This document shows positions 20,517 through 29,834 of a DNA stretch of 64,000 nucleotides, one piece after another (within the stretch, counting starts at the first letter, position 1; each line of letters starts with the position of its first letter). Below the pieces are notes generated by a model, which saw nothing but the letters and a program-made list of their open reading frames with translations, was not told the origin of the DNA and did no database searches. A program made the position numbers and the translations under genes. This stretch comes from Fodinicola feengrottensis (GTDB lineage: Bacteria; Actinomycetota; Actinomycetes; Mycobacteriales; HKI-0501), in assembly GCF_010993775.1 (NCBI RefSeq), contig NZ_WOTO01000051.1, positions 1-64,000 on the forward strand, read 5' to 3'.

Positions 20517-21592
20517 GTGACTGTGTTGATCACCGGCGGCGCCGGTTTCGTGGGTTCGCACACCGCTGACCGGCTGGCCGCCGACGGCGTACCGATCCGG
20601 CTGGTGGACGCCCTGCTGCCGGCCGCGCACGGCGGCGACCCGCCGGCGTGGACCGAGCCGTACGGGCTGATCAGGGACGATCTGACCGACGTGGACACAG
20701 TCGCCGGAATGCTCGACGGGGTGGACGCGGTGTGCCACCTGGCCGCCATGGTCGGTCACGGCGTGGACCCCTCGGACGCGCCGGACTACGTCCACAACAA
20801 CGACTACGCGACGGCCGTCCTGCTGGCCGCGATGGCGCGTACGGGCGTGCGCCGGCTAGTGCTGGCCAGCTCGATGGTCGTCTACGGCGAGGGCCGTTAT
20901 CGGTGCGCCGAGCATGGCATCGTGGCAGCCGCGCCGCGCCGGCTCGCCGACCTCGCGGAAGGTCGCTATGACCCGCCCTGCCCGCATTGCGGCGGCTGGC
21001 TGAGAGCCCGGAGTTGATCGGCGAGGACGCGCCGGTCGATCCGCGAAGCACGTACGCGGCAACGAAACTCGCCCAGGAGCACCTCGCTTCCGCGTGGGCG
21101 CGACAAACTGGCGGCGCCGTGTGGGCCTTGCGCTATCACAATATTTACGGTCCGCGGATGCCACGCGACACGCCTTATGCTGGCGTCGCCTCAATTTTCC
21201 GTTCAATGCTGGAACGCGGCGACGCGCCGACCGTGCTCGAGGACGGCCACCAGCGCCGCGACTTCGTACACGTCACCGATGTCGCCGCCGCCAACGTCGC
21301 GGCGCTGTCGACGCCCGCTCCCGAGGGCCGGCTGGAGGCGCTGAACATCTGCTCCGGCACACCCCACACCGTCGGCGACTTCGCCACCGCGCTCGCAGCC
21401 GCGATGAACGGCCCGGCGCCGGTGATCGCCGGCGGAGCGCGGCCCGGGGACGTACGACACGTCACCGCCGACCCGGCCAAGGCCCGCGAAGTCCTCGGAT
21501 TCCACGCCCGTACGTCCTTCGCGGCAGGCGTCGCCGCCTTCGCCACCGACGAACTCCGTGAGCCACCTCGTACGATGGCGCTCTCTACATAG
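20517..21592 (+). CDS. NAD-dependent epimerase/dehydratase (SDR, one frameshift)
   Basis: Extended SDR acting on nucleotide sugars. It begins with the NAD motif TVLITGGAGFVGSH and has the catalytic SSMVVYG and YAATK. Between them sits a short insert, PPCPHCGG, a CxxC pair seen in a subset of actinobacterial SDRs that may bind zinc (inference). One base is missing near 21000. It ends MALST-stop, and these final codons lie inside sequence conserved beside MITE copy 2. It probably works with the glycosyltransferase genes at 23.5-27 kb in building a surface glycan or glycolipid. Confidence 0.87.
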
Positions 21593-21595
21593 GGT

Positions 21596-21770
21596 GCGGC
21601 GCGAAACTGTCGTACCCCTCGGGCAGATTTGCCCCCACCCAGTGACGGGTGGGGGGTGGGTTTGAGGACCAATGTTCAACTAAAAATTAAGGACTACCTC
21701 TCGACCCACCCCCCACCCGTTCAAAGGGAGGGGGAAAGAAAAACAGACACCTACGACAATTTCGCGCCGC
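21596..21770. repeat. MITE-like element, family A, full copy 2 (inverted)
   Basis: 175 bp, near-identical to 2623-2800 in reverse orientation, with termini GCGGCGCGAAACTGTCGTA (21596-21614) and its one-mismatch inverse (21752-21770). It carries the same two hairpins and the same AT-rich core. It sits between the convergent epimerase and kinase genes. On the minus strand its terminator-type hairpin follows the kinase gene, the same relative position as in copy 1. Confidence 0.85.
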
Positions 21771-21795
21771 ACCTGCCGTTTCCGGCCGGGGAAAA

Positions 21796-22821
21796 TCATG
21801 CGGCCTGGGTGGAGCTTTCCAGCGGGAGGCGGACTTCGAAGCGGCAGCCGGGGCCGTGGTTGCTGGCTGTGATCCGGCCGGCATGCGCCTCGACCAGGCC
21901 ACGGGCCACCGCGAGGCCGAGGCCGCCGCCTGCGTCCGCGCCGCCGGGCGTACGGGCGGGGGTGCCTCGGTAGGCCACATCGAAGACCCGGTCGATCTCG
22001 TTTTCCGGGATCCCGCCGCAGGCGTCGTCCACCCGCAGCCAGGCCTCCGCGCCTTCGACGCCGGCGGCGACCACGACCGACCCGTCCGGCGGAGTGTGCC
22101 GGATCGCATTGGCGAGCAGGTTGCGAAGGACTCGGCCGAGTTCGGCGTCGCTGCCCTGGACCACTGGCCAGTCGGCGTCTTCGGCGGCGGCCAATCGCAC
22201 GCCCTTGCGGGCCGCGCCGGCGCCCTCGGCGGCCAACGCCTCGGACACCACTTCGCCGAGCGACACCGCGGACAGGGTGAGCTGTAGGGCGCCCGCGGTG
22301 ATCCGGGACAACTGGAACAGATCGTCGACCATCGCGGACAGCCGCTCGGTCTCGCGCCGGATGTTGCGGTTGTATTCGGCGATCTCGTCCGGCGAGGAAA
22401 CGACCCCGTCCTCCAACGCCTCCGTCATCGCCCGGATACCGGCGAGCGGTGTTCGCAGGTCATGGCTGATCCAGGCGACCAGCTCGCGGCGGGATGACTC
22501 GAGCGTACGTTCGCGGGCTCTCGCCTCGCGCTCCCAGACGCTGTCCGCGGCGATCTGCCGGCCAAGCAGCAGCCCCGCCGGCACCGAGATGGCGGCCACC
22601 AGCAAGCACACCACGATGGTGTTTTTCAGTGCGGTGTCGAACATCAGGCCGTTGACCAGCAGCACGCCGGTCAGGGTGGCGAGCACCGGGACCAGCACCA
22701 GCACCGCGAGCGCGGTGGCGATCGACTGGCGGCGCATCCGCTGCAACACCAGGCTGCCGATCAGCACCATCGGCAGCGTGCCGACCAGCGCCAGCGGCGC
22801 GACGTGCAGGAAGAGGGTCAT
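21796..22821 (-). CDS. OmpR-type system sensor histidine kinase
   Basis: Intact, 341 residues. Two hydrophobic segments near residues 8-25 and 36-90, then the HisKA motif with phospho-acceptor His120 in LVAWISHDLRTPLAGIR, N box LLANAIRHTPP, G boxes DDACGGIPE and GGGLGLAVARGLVEAHAG. The start overlaps the regulator's stop by 4 bp (ATGA), so the two are translationally coupled. With the upstream GT-C gene it forms a minus-strand operon. Confidence 0.93.
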   Translation of the reverse strand: MTLFLHVAPLALVGTLPMVLIGSLVLQRMRRQSIATALAVLVLVPVLATLTGVLLVNGLMFDTALKNTIVVCLLVAAISVPAGLLLGRQIAADSVWEREARARERTLESSRRELVAWISHDLRTPLAGIRAMTEALEDGVVSSPDEIAEYNRNIRRETERLSAMVDDLFQLSRITAGALQLTLSAVSLGEVVSEALAAEGAGAARKGVRLAAAEDADWPVVQGSDAELGRVLRNLLANAIRHTPPDGSVVVAAGVEGAEAWLRVDDACGGIPENEIDRVFDVAYRGTPARTPGGADAGGGLGLAVARGLVEAHAGRITASNHGPGCRFEVRLPLESSTQAA

Positions 22822-23529
22822 GAGGTGGTCCCCTGCGGGTCGTACCGGTAGCCGACGCCCCAAACCGTGGACAGCCGCCGCGGATGCACCGGATCGGTCT
22901 CGATTTTCTCCCGCAGCCGGCGTACGTGCACCGTCACGGTCGACTGGTCGCCAAAACTCCAGCCCCACACCTGTTCCAGCAGCTCAGGTCGGCGATGGAC
23001 CTGTCCGGGATGTTTGAGGAAGAAGGCCAGCAAGTCGAACTCGCGGGTCGTCAGCACCAGCTCGCGGCCGGCGAGGACCGCTCGGCGGGCGTCCAGATCG
23101 AGGGTGAGGTCGCCGTCGGCGACCGTGCCAGAGGCCTTGTCCGCGTCGGCTGGCACGGCGGTGCGACGCAGCACCGATCCGATCCGATCCGATCCGTAGC
23201 ACCAGCTCGCGCGGGCTGAACGGCTTGGTCACGTAGTCGTCGGCGCCAGTTTCCAGCCCCAGCACGCGGTCTTCTTCTTCGCCCAGCGCGGTCAGCATGA
23301 TGACCGGGATGCTGCTCTTGGCGCGCAGCTGCCGGCAGACCTCCAGGCCATCCAGCCCCGGCAGCATCAAGTCGAGGACGACCAGGTCAGGTGGGTCGGC
23401 CTGGATAGCGGCCAAGGCGGCCTCGCCGTCGCCGCGGACCTCCACCCGGTAGCCGGCATGCGTCAGGTAGCGCTCCATCACGTCCCGTACGGTCAGGTCG
23501 TCGTCAACGACCAGTACGCGCGCGCCCAT
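22818..23529 (-). CDS. OmpR-family response regulator with a (GATCC)4 repeat causing a frameshift
   Basis: Receiver domain residues 4-115 with phospho-acceptor Asp53 in LVVLDLMLPGLDG and the Lys of DDYVTKPFSPREL. The winged-helix domain ends with VTVHVRRLREKIE and VWGVGYRYDP. The interdomain linker should read LVLRIGSVLRRT, but four tandem copies of a 5-bp unit (23176-23195) replace two, adding 10 bp and shifting the frame. ATG at 23529 lies 4 bp after the upstream stop. Two or five units would give a full-length protein. Confidence 0.88.
23176..23195. repeat. Pentanucleotide tandem repeat (GATCC)4 inside a regulator gene
   Basis: Four perfect copies of GATCC in the linker between receiver and DNA-binding domains. 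The unit is not a multiple of three, so each change of copy number switches frame. Confidence 0.9.
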
Positions 23530-23533
23530 CAAG

Positions 23534-24954
23534 TCACCATCCTGTCGCGAGCAGATGATTGACCGCCAAGGCCAGGCCGGCCTGGGCGGCGAGCCACCAG
23601 CGGGTCTTGCGCACCGGGAGTGCCGCGCAGACCGGGACTATCCAGACCGCGAAGGGCAGCCAGATCCGCTCCACCTCAGCTTTGCTCAGCCCGGACAGGT
23701 CCGCCAGCACGACGGCCAGGACAGCAGCGCCGGCGAGCACCACCGCCGCCCCCATCCGGTCGTTACAATCGGATTCCGATTGTAACAACGGCGGGGGGTT
23801 TTAGCTGCGCAAACGTACTGCCGCGTGACAATCGGACACGACGCAGGCCGGCCACTGTGGCCGGGCCGATGACCAGCGCCAGCGCGGCGAAGTTGGCCCA
23901 CACCCAGTACCAGTACGGCCGCATCGTCGCGATGCCCTGGTAATAGCGGACATGCACCAGCGCGATGCCCTGCCACCAGAGAAAGCCGGTCGCGCTGAAA
24001 GCCACCACCACCGCGACCACGCCCAGCCCGGCGATCAGCAGCGGACGGATCCGCCGGGTGATCAGGGCCACCGCGAGGGGCACCACACCGGCGAGAACGA
24101 GGCCGTACGACAGGTAAAGCCCGTAGCCGAGCAGCAGCCCGCCGCCGAGCGAGTACACCTCCCGCCACCGGCCGCGACCGACCGCGCCGACCGCGAAAGC
24201 GGCCACGCCCCAGGCCACCACGGCCGCGAAAATCGCGTCCGCCGACACGCCCATCCAGATCGCGCCAGGAAACAGCACTCCGAATGGCAGTGCCGTACGA
24301 GCGACCTTTTCGGCGCCGAGAGCGCGCAAAGTCACCGCGACGGCAATGCAGGCTGACGCCCCCGCGAAAATGCACAGCAGGCCGCCGCGATTCCTCCGCC
24401 ACCGAGGCCGACCCGTTGCAATAGCACGAAAATCAGCGTCACACCGGGCGGGGGTGGCCGGCCACGTGCTCGGTCCACTGGTGTGGGCCAGCGACGATGC
24501 CGTCGGTGAAATGCGCCAGGAAAGCCCCGATGTCACGGATTTTCGGTACGGCACTGAGATATTCCGGCTGCCGCTCCAGGCGGCCCTGAATGCCGTCGCC
24601 CCAACCGTCCACCAGCGCAAGGAAAAAGATCCAACCGGCTGCGGTCGCGTACGCGACCCAGAGCAGCCGTTTCCAGCTGAGGCGGGCCGCCCATTCAGGG
24701 CCTTTGACCACCACCAGTGCGGCCAGCGCGAGCGCGGGCACAGTGCCCGGGCCGACATGCGGCGCCCACTGCGCCCACAGCGGTGGCCAGCCGGTGTACG
24801 GGCCGCGGCCGTTCGGGCCGACCGAAAAGTCGATCAACAACCAGCCGACGCCAGCGGCCACCGCCACGAGAGCGCCGACCGCGCCGACGGCGAGCAGGTC
24901 GCGGCGGGTGCCGCGATCCGGGCGCGCGCCAGCGCGGGTGGCAGTCGTCGTCAC
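23534..24954 (-). CDS. GT-C type membrane glycosyltransferase (interrupted by a hairpin element)
   Basis: A multi-spanning protein, about ten hydrophobic helices, resembling actinobacterial polyprenol-phosphate mannosyltransferases. Features: a periplasmic-loop start IDFSVGPNGRGPYTGWPP, PGAIWMGVSADAIFA, the helix WWQGIALVHVRYYQGIATM, and the late motif SKAEVERIWLPFAVWIVP. Small indels lie near 24455 and 24375. A ~77-bp inverted-repeat element at 23762-23838 then adds an in-frame TAA, separating the last ~75 residues. GTG at 24954 is the likely start. It is divergent from the GT2 gene and upstream of the regulator in an operon. The specific sugar is unknown. Confidence 0.7.
23762..23838. repeat. 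65-bp hairpin element, copy 2, within a coding region
   Basis: Outer arms TTCCGATTGTAAC (23774-23786) and the inverse of TGTCCGATTGTCAC (23825-23838) match the arms of the element at 15154-15219, with the same overall length. A further partial arm (23762-23773) abuts the left end, so 23762-23786 is itself a 25-bp palindrome apart from its centre. On the minus strand it contributes a TAA stop to the GT-C gene. Confidence 0.7.
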
Positions 24955-25061
24955 CCGGCTGACGCTAGTCAGTGAGCCGGCCACTCTCGGCGTTGTCGGG
25001 CAGTGCGTCACAAGACCGTAAGAAGAATCGGGCGCCGGATTCGGCCCTAGCCTCAGGTGAC

Positions 25062-25721
25062 ATGAGCCCACCCGTGGATGTCATCCTGCCGTGCCTGGAC
25101 GAGGCGCTCGCGTTGCCGGGTGTGCTGCACGCGCTGCCCGCCGGATATCGGGCGATCGTCGTCGACAACGGTTCGACCGACGGCAGCCCACAGGTGGCGG
25201 CGAATTTTGGTGCCACCGTGGTGCATGAGCCCCGCCGCGGCTATGGCGCGGCTGTCCACAGTGGACTCCTCGCGGCCACCGCGGACGTGGTGTGCGTGAT
25301 CGACGCGGACGGCTCACTGGATCCGGGCAAACTCCCGGATTTGGTGGCCGAACTGAACAGTGGCACCGATCTCGATCTCGCGGTCGGCCGCCGAGTGCCG
25401 ACCAGCCGGCGGGCCTGGCCGTGGCATGCCAGGATCGGGAATTCCCTGGTGGCCTATCTGCTGCGCCGCCGGGGCGTACGAGTGACGGACATCGCCCCGA
25501 TGCGTGCTGTCCGGCGAAAAGCACTCCTTGAATTGGACGTACGGGATCGCGCTTTCGGTTATCCGCTGGAATTGCTGCTGCGGGCCGGTGCGGCTGGCTG
25601 GACGATCGTGGAGCAGCCGGTCGACTACCGGCCGCGAACCGCCGGCACGGTTTCCAAGGTTTCCGGCTCTTTCCGGGGAACTTTGCGGGCCACCCGGGAT
25701 TTCGGCCGGGTGCTGCGATGA
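25062..25721 (+). CDS. Family 2 glycosyltransferase
   Basis: Intact, 219 residues, cytoplasmic GT-A fold. It opens with VDVILPCLDEALALPGVL and has the nucleotide-sugar-binding VVDNGSTDGSP and metal-binding DxD in VCVIDADGSLDPGKL. Similar to dolichyl-phosphate-glucose/mannose synthases (AFGYPLELLLRAGAAGW, VDYRPRTAGTVSKV). ATG at 25062 is chosen because it begins the family domain. The stop overlaps the next start (ATGA). It probably supplies a lipid-linked sugar to the neighbouring GT-C protein (inference). Confidence 0.92.
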   Translation: MSPPVDVILPCLDEALALPGVLHALPAGYRAIVVDNGSTDGSPQVAANFGATVVHEPRRGYGAAVHSGLLAATADVVCVIDADGSLDPGKLPDLVAELNSGTDLDLAVGRRVPTSRRAWPWHARIGNSLVAYLLRRRGVRVTDIAPMRAVRRKALLELDVRDRAFGYPLELLLRAGAAGWTIVEQPVDYRPRTAGTVSKVSGSFRGTLRATRDFGRVLR

Positions 25722-26377
25722 TCTGCGTTGTCCTCGCGAAAGCGCCGATTCCCGGCCGGGTCAAAACTCGGCTGTGCCCGCCGGCCACAGCGGTGGAAGC
25801 GGCCCGGCTCGCGGCCGCCGCACTGGTGGACACGTTGGCGGTCGTACGATCCTGCGCCTTCTTAAGACCGGTGGTCGCGATGGCTGGATCTCTCGACCAA
25901 GCCGAGTACGCCGACGAAATTCGCAGCGTACTGGCCGGAATTCCGGTGATTGGCCAACGTGGCCGTACGCTCGGCGAACGCATCGCGGCCGCACACGCCG
26001 ACGCCTCGACCCTGTTCGCTGGCCTGCCATCTCTCCAGATCGGCATGGACACCCCGCATCTGACAGTCACCGATCTCGAAAAATCCGCCGGCCTGTTGGA
26101 AAACGCGGATGCGATGCTGGGCATGGCGACCGATGGCGGCTGGTGGATTCTGGGCCTGCGGCGGCCCGCGAACGCGCAAGCGATCGCCTCGGTGCCAACA
26201 TCCCGCTCGGACACTGGCGAGCAGACGCTGAAGACTCTGCGGCGGCACCTAAAAGTTGCCATCGGACCCGTACTGTCCGATGTGGACACCATGGCGGACG
26301 CGTACGCATCAGCCGCTCTCGCGCCAGACGGCCGATTCGCGGCGGAGCTGGCGTCCGTCCTGGTGACTGACTCATGA
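25718..26377 (+). CDS. DUF2064/TIGR04282-type nucleotidyl- or glycosyltransferase
   Basis: Intact, 219 residues. The N terminus VVLAKAPIPGRVKTRLCPP is diagnostic of the DUF2064 family, a GT-A fold related to molybdopterin/nucleotide transferases. QIGMDTPHLTVTDL and MLGMATDGGWWILGLR are the conserved central blocks. Exact chemistry is unknown. It overlaps both neighbours by 4 bp, so it is translationally coupled with the GT2 and methyltransferase genes. The same gene order is familiar from other actinobacteria (established pattern, from memory). Confidence 0.9.
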   Translation: MICVVLAKAPIPGRVKTRLCPPATAVEAARLAAAALVDTLAVVRSCAFLRPVVAMAGSLDQAEYADEIRSVLAGIPVIGQRGRTLGERIAAAHADASTLFAGLPSLQIGMDTPHLTVTDLEKSAGLLENADAMLGMATDGGWWILGLRRPANAQAIASVPTSRSDTGEQTLKTLRRHLKVAIGPVLSDVDTMADAYASAALAPDGRFAAELASVLVTDS

Positions 26378-27058
26378 CCGTCGTCGGCACCGAATTCACC
26401 GCCGGCCTCAAGGGCTTTCGCTGTACGCTCCGGCGCACCGACGGCGTCGTCGTACGCCTCCCGGTTCGCCGCTGGCACGCCCCTGCTCGCGGCGCCGACC
26501 GCTGGATGCTGCCCGCTGCGCCCGCCCGACCCTGGACCTGGGCTGCGGCCCGGGCCGGCTCGTCACCGCCCTCTCGCCGAACGCGGCCTGCCGACGCTCG
26601 GCGTCGACATCAGCCCGGAAGCCGTGCACCGCACCCTCAGCCGCGGCGGGATGGCCCTGCACCGGGACGCGCTGACCCGGCTGCCGGGGGAAGGCCGGTG
26701 GCGGCATGTGTTGTTGGCGGACGGAAACATCGGCATTGGCGGCGACCCGGTTCGGCTCCTCAGCCGGGTCGCCGACCTGTTGGAACCCGGCGGCACCGCG
26801 CTCGCGGAACTGTCCAGCAACGGTGGCCTCTGGCGCGGCGGCGCCCGGCTGGAGTCACCCGACTCGGTTAGTCCGTGGTTCCCGTGGGCTCAAGTGGACC
26901 TAAGGTCCATCCCCACCATCGCAGCGGCCGCCGGCTTCACCGTACGGTCAGTCCGCCGCGGCCTCCGCGCCTTCGCCGAACTGCAGTTGCCAAGCGATCG
27001 GATCAGCCCGCGAGATCGTTTAGTTCCTTGGTCAGATCCGGCCGACCGAAAGTGGTGA
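26374..27058 (+). CDS. Class I SAM-dependent methyltransferase (frameshifted)
   Basis: The N terminus LRRTDGVVVRLPVRRWHA precedes the SAM-binding loop LDLGCGPGRLVTAL, which appears only after indels near 26510 and 26575. Then LGVDISPEAVHRTL and LADGNIGIGGDPVRLL, in frame to the end. The last ~20 codons (after LRAFAEL) look non-conserved and overlap the convergent gene by about 56 bp, so the true stop may be earlier. Last plus-strand gene of the glycosyltransferase cluster. Confidence 0.8.
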
Positions 27059-27757
27059 AGATCAATCCCAGCTGATTGAGTAGGTGCTGGCGTTCATCGA
27101 CTCCTAGCCCGTCGAGGAATTTATCGATCACACCAGTCATGGCCGACAACTGGTCGACCGCGCCAGCCGCGGGGGTCCGGCGATCAGCCCGGCCACTCGA
27201 TCGAAGCCGTCCTCAACCAGCTCCGGCCATACATTCTTTCCCCGTTCCTGGTTCCGGTAGAACCAATATGCGCGGGCCATCGCCGGATCGCGGAGGATCT
27301 TGTCTCGAAGAAATCTGACGTGCAGCAGGTCGAACTCCCATTTTCGGCGTACTTCTGCTGCCTTTTCGCGTTGCAGAGCCAGTTCCTGCGCGATGTGCAC
27401 AGATTGGTCGTTCGTCCATAGGTCAATCTGTACGTGCGAGATCAGCACCGGTAGGTCGACCCGCCGTCGCACCCCCACCAGGGCGGTGTTCATGCAGTCC
27501 TGCGCCGCCTCGCTTTCCAGAGGGGTGAATCTGGCGGCGATCTGACACGCGATTTGGCGCACGTAGTCGCGTACACCAGCGAGATTGACCACCGTTGGCA
27601 TCTGCGCATCCAGGCTTTGCCATTCGGCGATCGCCCGCGCCGCGAACGAGCCGCCTTCCACCGAGCTGCGCAAAGTCATCGACCATTCCTCGCACGAGAG
27701 CGGGGGTCGTCCGACCAACCAGTCGAGCACGCTGGCGAGCCGTTCCTTGGCGGACAT
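27003..27757 (-). CDS. Uncharacterised helical protein, last gene of cyclase/P-loop island (one frameshift)
   Basis: About 250 residues, no family recognised. It is mainly helical with a charged central stretch (ELALQREKAAEVRRKWEFD) that may form a coiled coil; no signal peptide or membrane segment. A base is missing near 27170, after AGLIAGPP. Restored, the tail reads DKFLDGLGVDERQHLLNQLG and ends KELNDLAG at 27003. ATG at 27757 follows GGAGG by 5 bp. It begins 17 bp after the P-loop gene, so it belongs to that operon. It could be an effector or adaptor, but nothing in the sequence proves either. Confidence 0.75.
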
Positions 27758-27774
27758 TCCAACCTCCGTACGAA

Positions 27775-29834
27775 TCATCGGGTGATCAGCGGATCGGCGT
27801 GGTGAAGTGATTCCTGCGCTAGGTCCCGGAGCCTTCGGCGGTCTGGCCGAACCTCGTCGGCACTGACCGGCTGCCAGCGAAAGAGCAGCTTCTCCAGGAA
27901 AATCAGTCGTCGAACGTCAGCTGGCTCGATGCGAACAGCTCCGCTCAGCACCGCGACTACTCGCTCAGTTCGCGCCGGACTCTCGGAGCAGTCCTCCAGC
28001 CAACCATCGATCAGCGCGGGCAACCGAGGCCGCAGACTCGGTTCGTCACAGGCCCGTGCGACCGCTGCGGAAACGCTTTGTTGATGACTGAAATCGGTGA
28101 TGAAGTCCAGGAAATGCGCGCCAGACGCTGCTCTGATCGCGGTGAGAGCGGGCAGCGCGACCGCACCCTGTTCTTGCGTCCCAGAAGCGAGCCAGGCGAC
28201 AATTTCAGTCAGGAGTTCCTGGCGTTGAGCGGGACGAGTCCAAGTCGAGACGACGGCGTCGATGACCGCGTCGGCAACCTGTTCACGACTATCTAGACTT
28301 AGCGCTCGCAACCGGCGGAGGGCATAGGTCGGGTAATAGTCCATCAGCTGCCCACCGCACACGCTCGCGACTACGGACAACAACGCGGCGCTGGCGCCTT
28401 CCCGCGTCCACTGCCCCATGCGTTCCCGGAGCCGCGGGCCGATCCCTGGGCGCAGCGCCGCACTGGCTATCAGGTCGACGCCGGCCTGCCGCATTCCCGT
28501 CGCTTTGGCCCAGTCGATCGCGACTGCGGTAACCAGACCGAGATCAGTGTGCTGCTCGGCCACGTCCAAGAGCAGGTGTGCCGTCGAAACCGCGATCCGT
28601 TGCCGTGGATAGCCATTAAGGCGGGGAAGCCGTGCGATCCAATGACAAACGTCCCGCCGAAAGGAGGATGAGCGGTCCCGCAACGCGAAGCTGAGTACCG
28701 CGGGGGCGTACGCCGGCTTGTCGAAGGCGACACACCCGTCTGACGAGATGGTCGCCTCGATGGCAGTTGCCAGTATGTGTGCTCCCGGACCGAAAAAACC
28801 CACTGCTGATGGCGCTCTGGTCTCCCAACGCCTGGGCGAGCGCTTCGGCGGCACGCACCACCTGGGGCGCTGGCTCTGCTTCCAACATCGCAGTGGCGAG
28901 AAGGAAGAGGCGCGCTTCGGTGGTGTTGGACTCATCGGCGAACCACTTTTCCAGGTTGTCCCGCCAGTTGTGGTAGGCGGCGAGTACGTCGTTCGTGATC
29001 TGTTCGTCAGATTTCTCCGACTGCGATGGGCTTTTACGCGCATCGACGATCAACGCGGCCAATCGAGCGACCGCTCGTGGCGGCTTGTCGGCCCACAGCC
29101 TGTGTGCAGAGGTGTTCCCCAGCCACGGCCCGGCCGAGATTCCCGCGGCTGACAGTCGGGATGCAAGGACCTGCCTCGAGTCCGGTCGTGGCAGCGTGAA
29201 CACCAGTTCGGTCGCACCTGCCTGCAGTTCTCGCCAGTGCTCGGCTGTCAGACATAGAACGAGGAAGGACCCGCAGTCTTTGATCGTACGTACATATGAC
29301 ATGAAAGACAGGGACAACTTCTCTATGACCTTCGGATCCGCGGTGTCCAGGCTGAGAAGGTAGCCGGCTCTTGGCTCGGTCGGAAGGGTGTCCTGCAGAA
29401 TTCGGTTCGGTACGTCGTAAACCACTTTTCGTTCGATTCCGGGGAGCTCCGCGAGTAAACGCATCGCTGAGGTTTCCGCGCCGTTACCTGGATCCGTGAC
29501 CAGGATCACAGCGCCCGTTTTGTGTAAGTGCCCTTTGGCCCCCTCCAAGGTGTGGTGCTGACCGTTGGCGTCGATGAAGCCGGGGTCGACGTACGTACGC
29601 TTGCATTCCTTGAGAAATTCGTCGCTTAGCTTGGTGTGCGGCATCTCCCGATCGGCAATTGGTGTGTGTGCCGATGTACATCGTGTACGTGTTCTGACCG
29701 CCGAAAACTTTGCCCGCTGCTTGGCCGGCGTTGGCACTTACGTCGATCCGAGCTGTCTCGTCCGCGTCTAGCGCTCCCCATTCGGTATCGGCGATTCCGG
29801 GTTCTTCCATGGGAATGTCCGTCGGCTCGGTCAC
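27775..29834 (-). CDS. STAND-like protein with degenerate P-loop and N-terminal Gly-rich motif (frameshifted)
   Basis: About 685 residues. The N-terminal 35 residues are acidic, followed by SANAGQAAGKVFGGQNTYTM (residues 34-53). An NTPase-like domain starts near residue 85 with strand and loop AVILVTDPGNGAETSAMRLL; the normal GK[ST] is replaced by GAETS, so ATP hydrolysis is doubtful. LVLCLTAEHWRELQ and FTLPRPDSRQVLASRL fit later core strands. The C-terminal ~400 residues are alpha-helical and repeat-like. Indels lie near 29655 (an AC run) and at a T6 run near 28796 (ISSGFF/GPGAHIL). GTG start overlaps the cyclase-like stop (GTGA). Confidence 0.72.
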
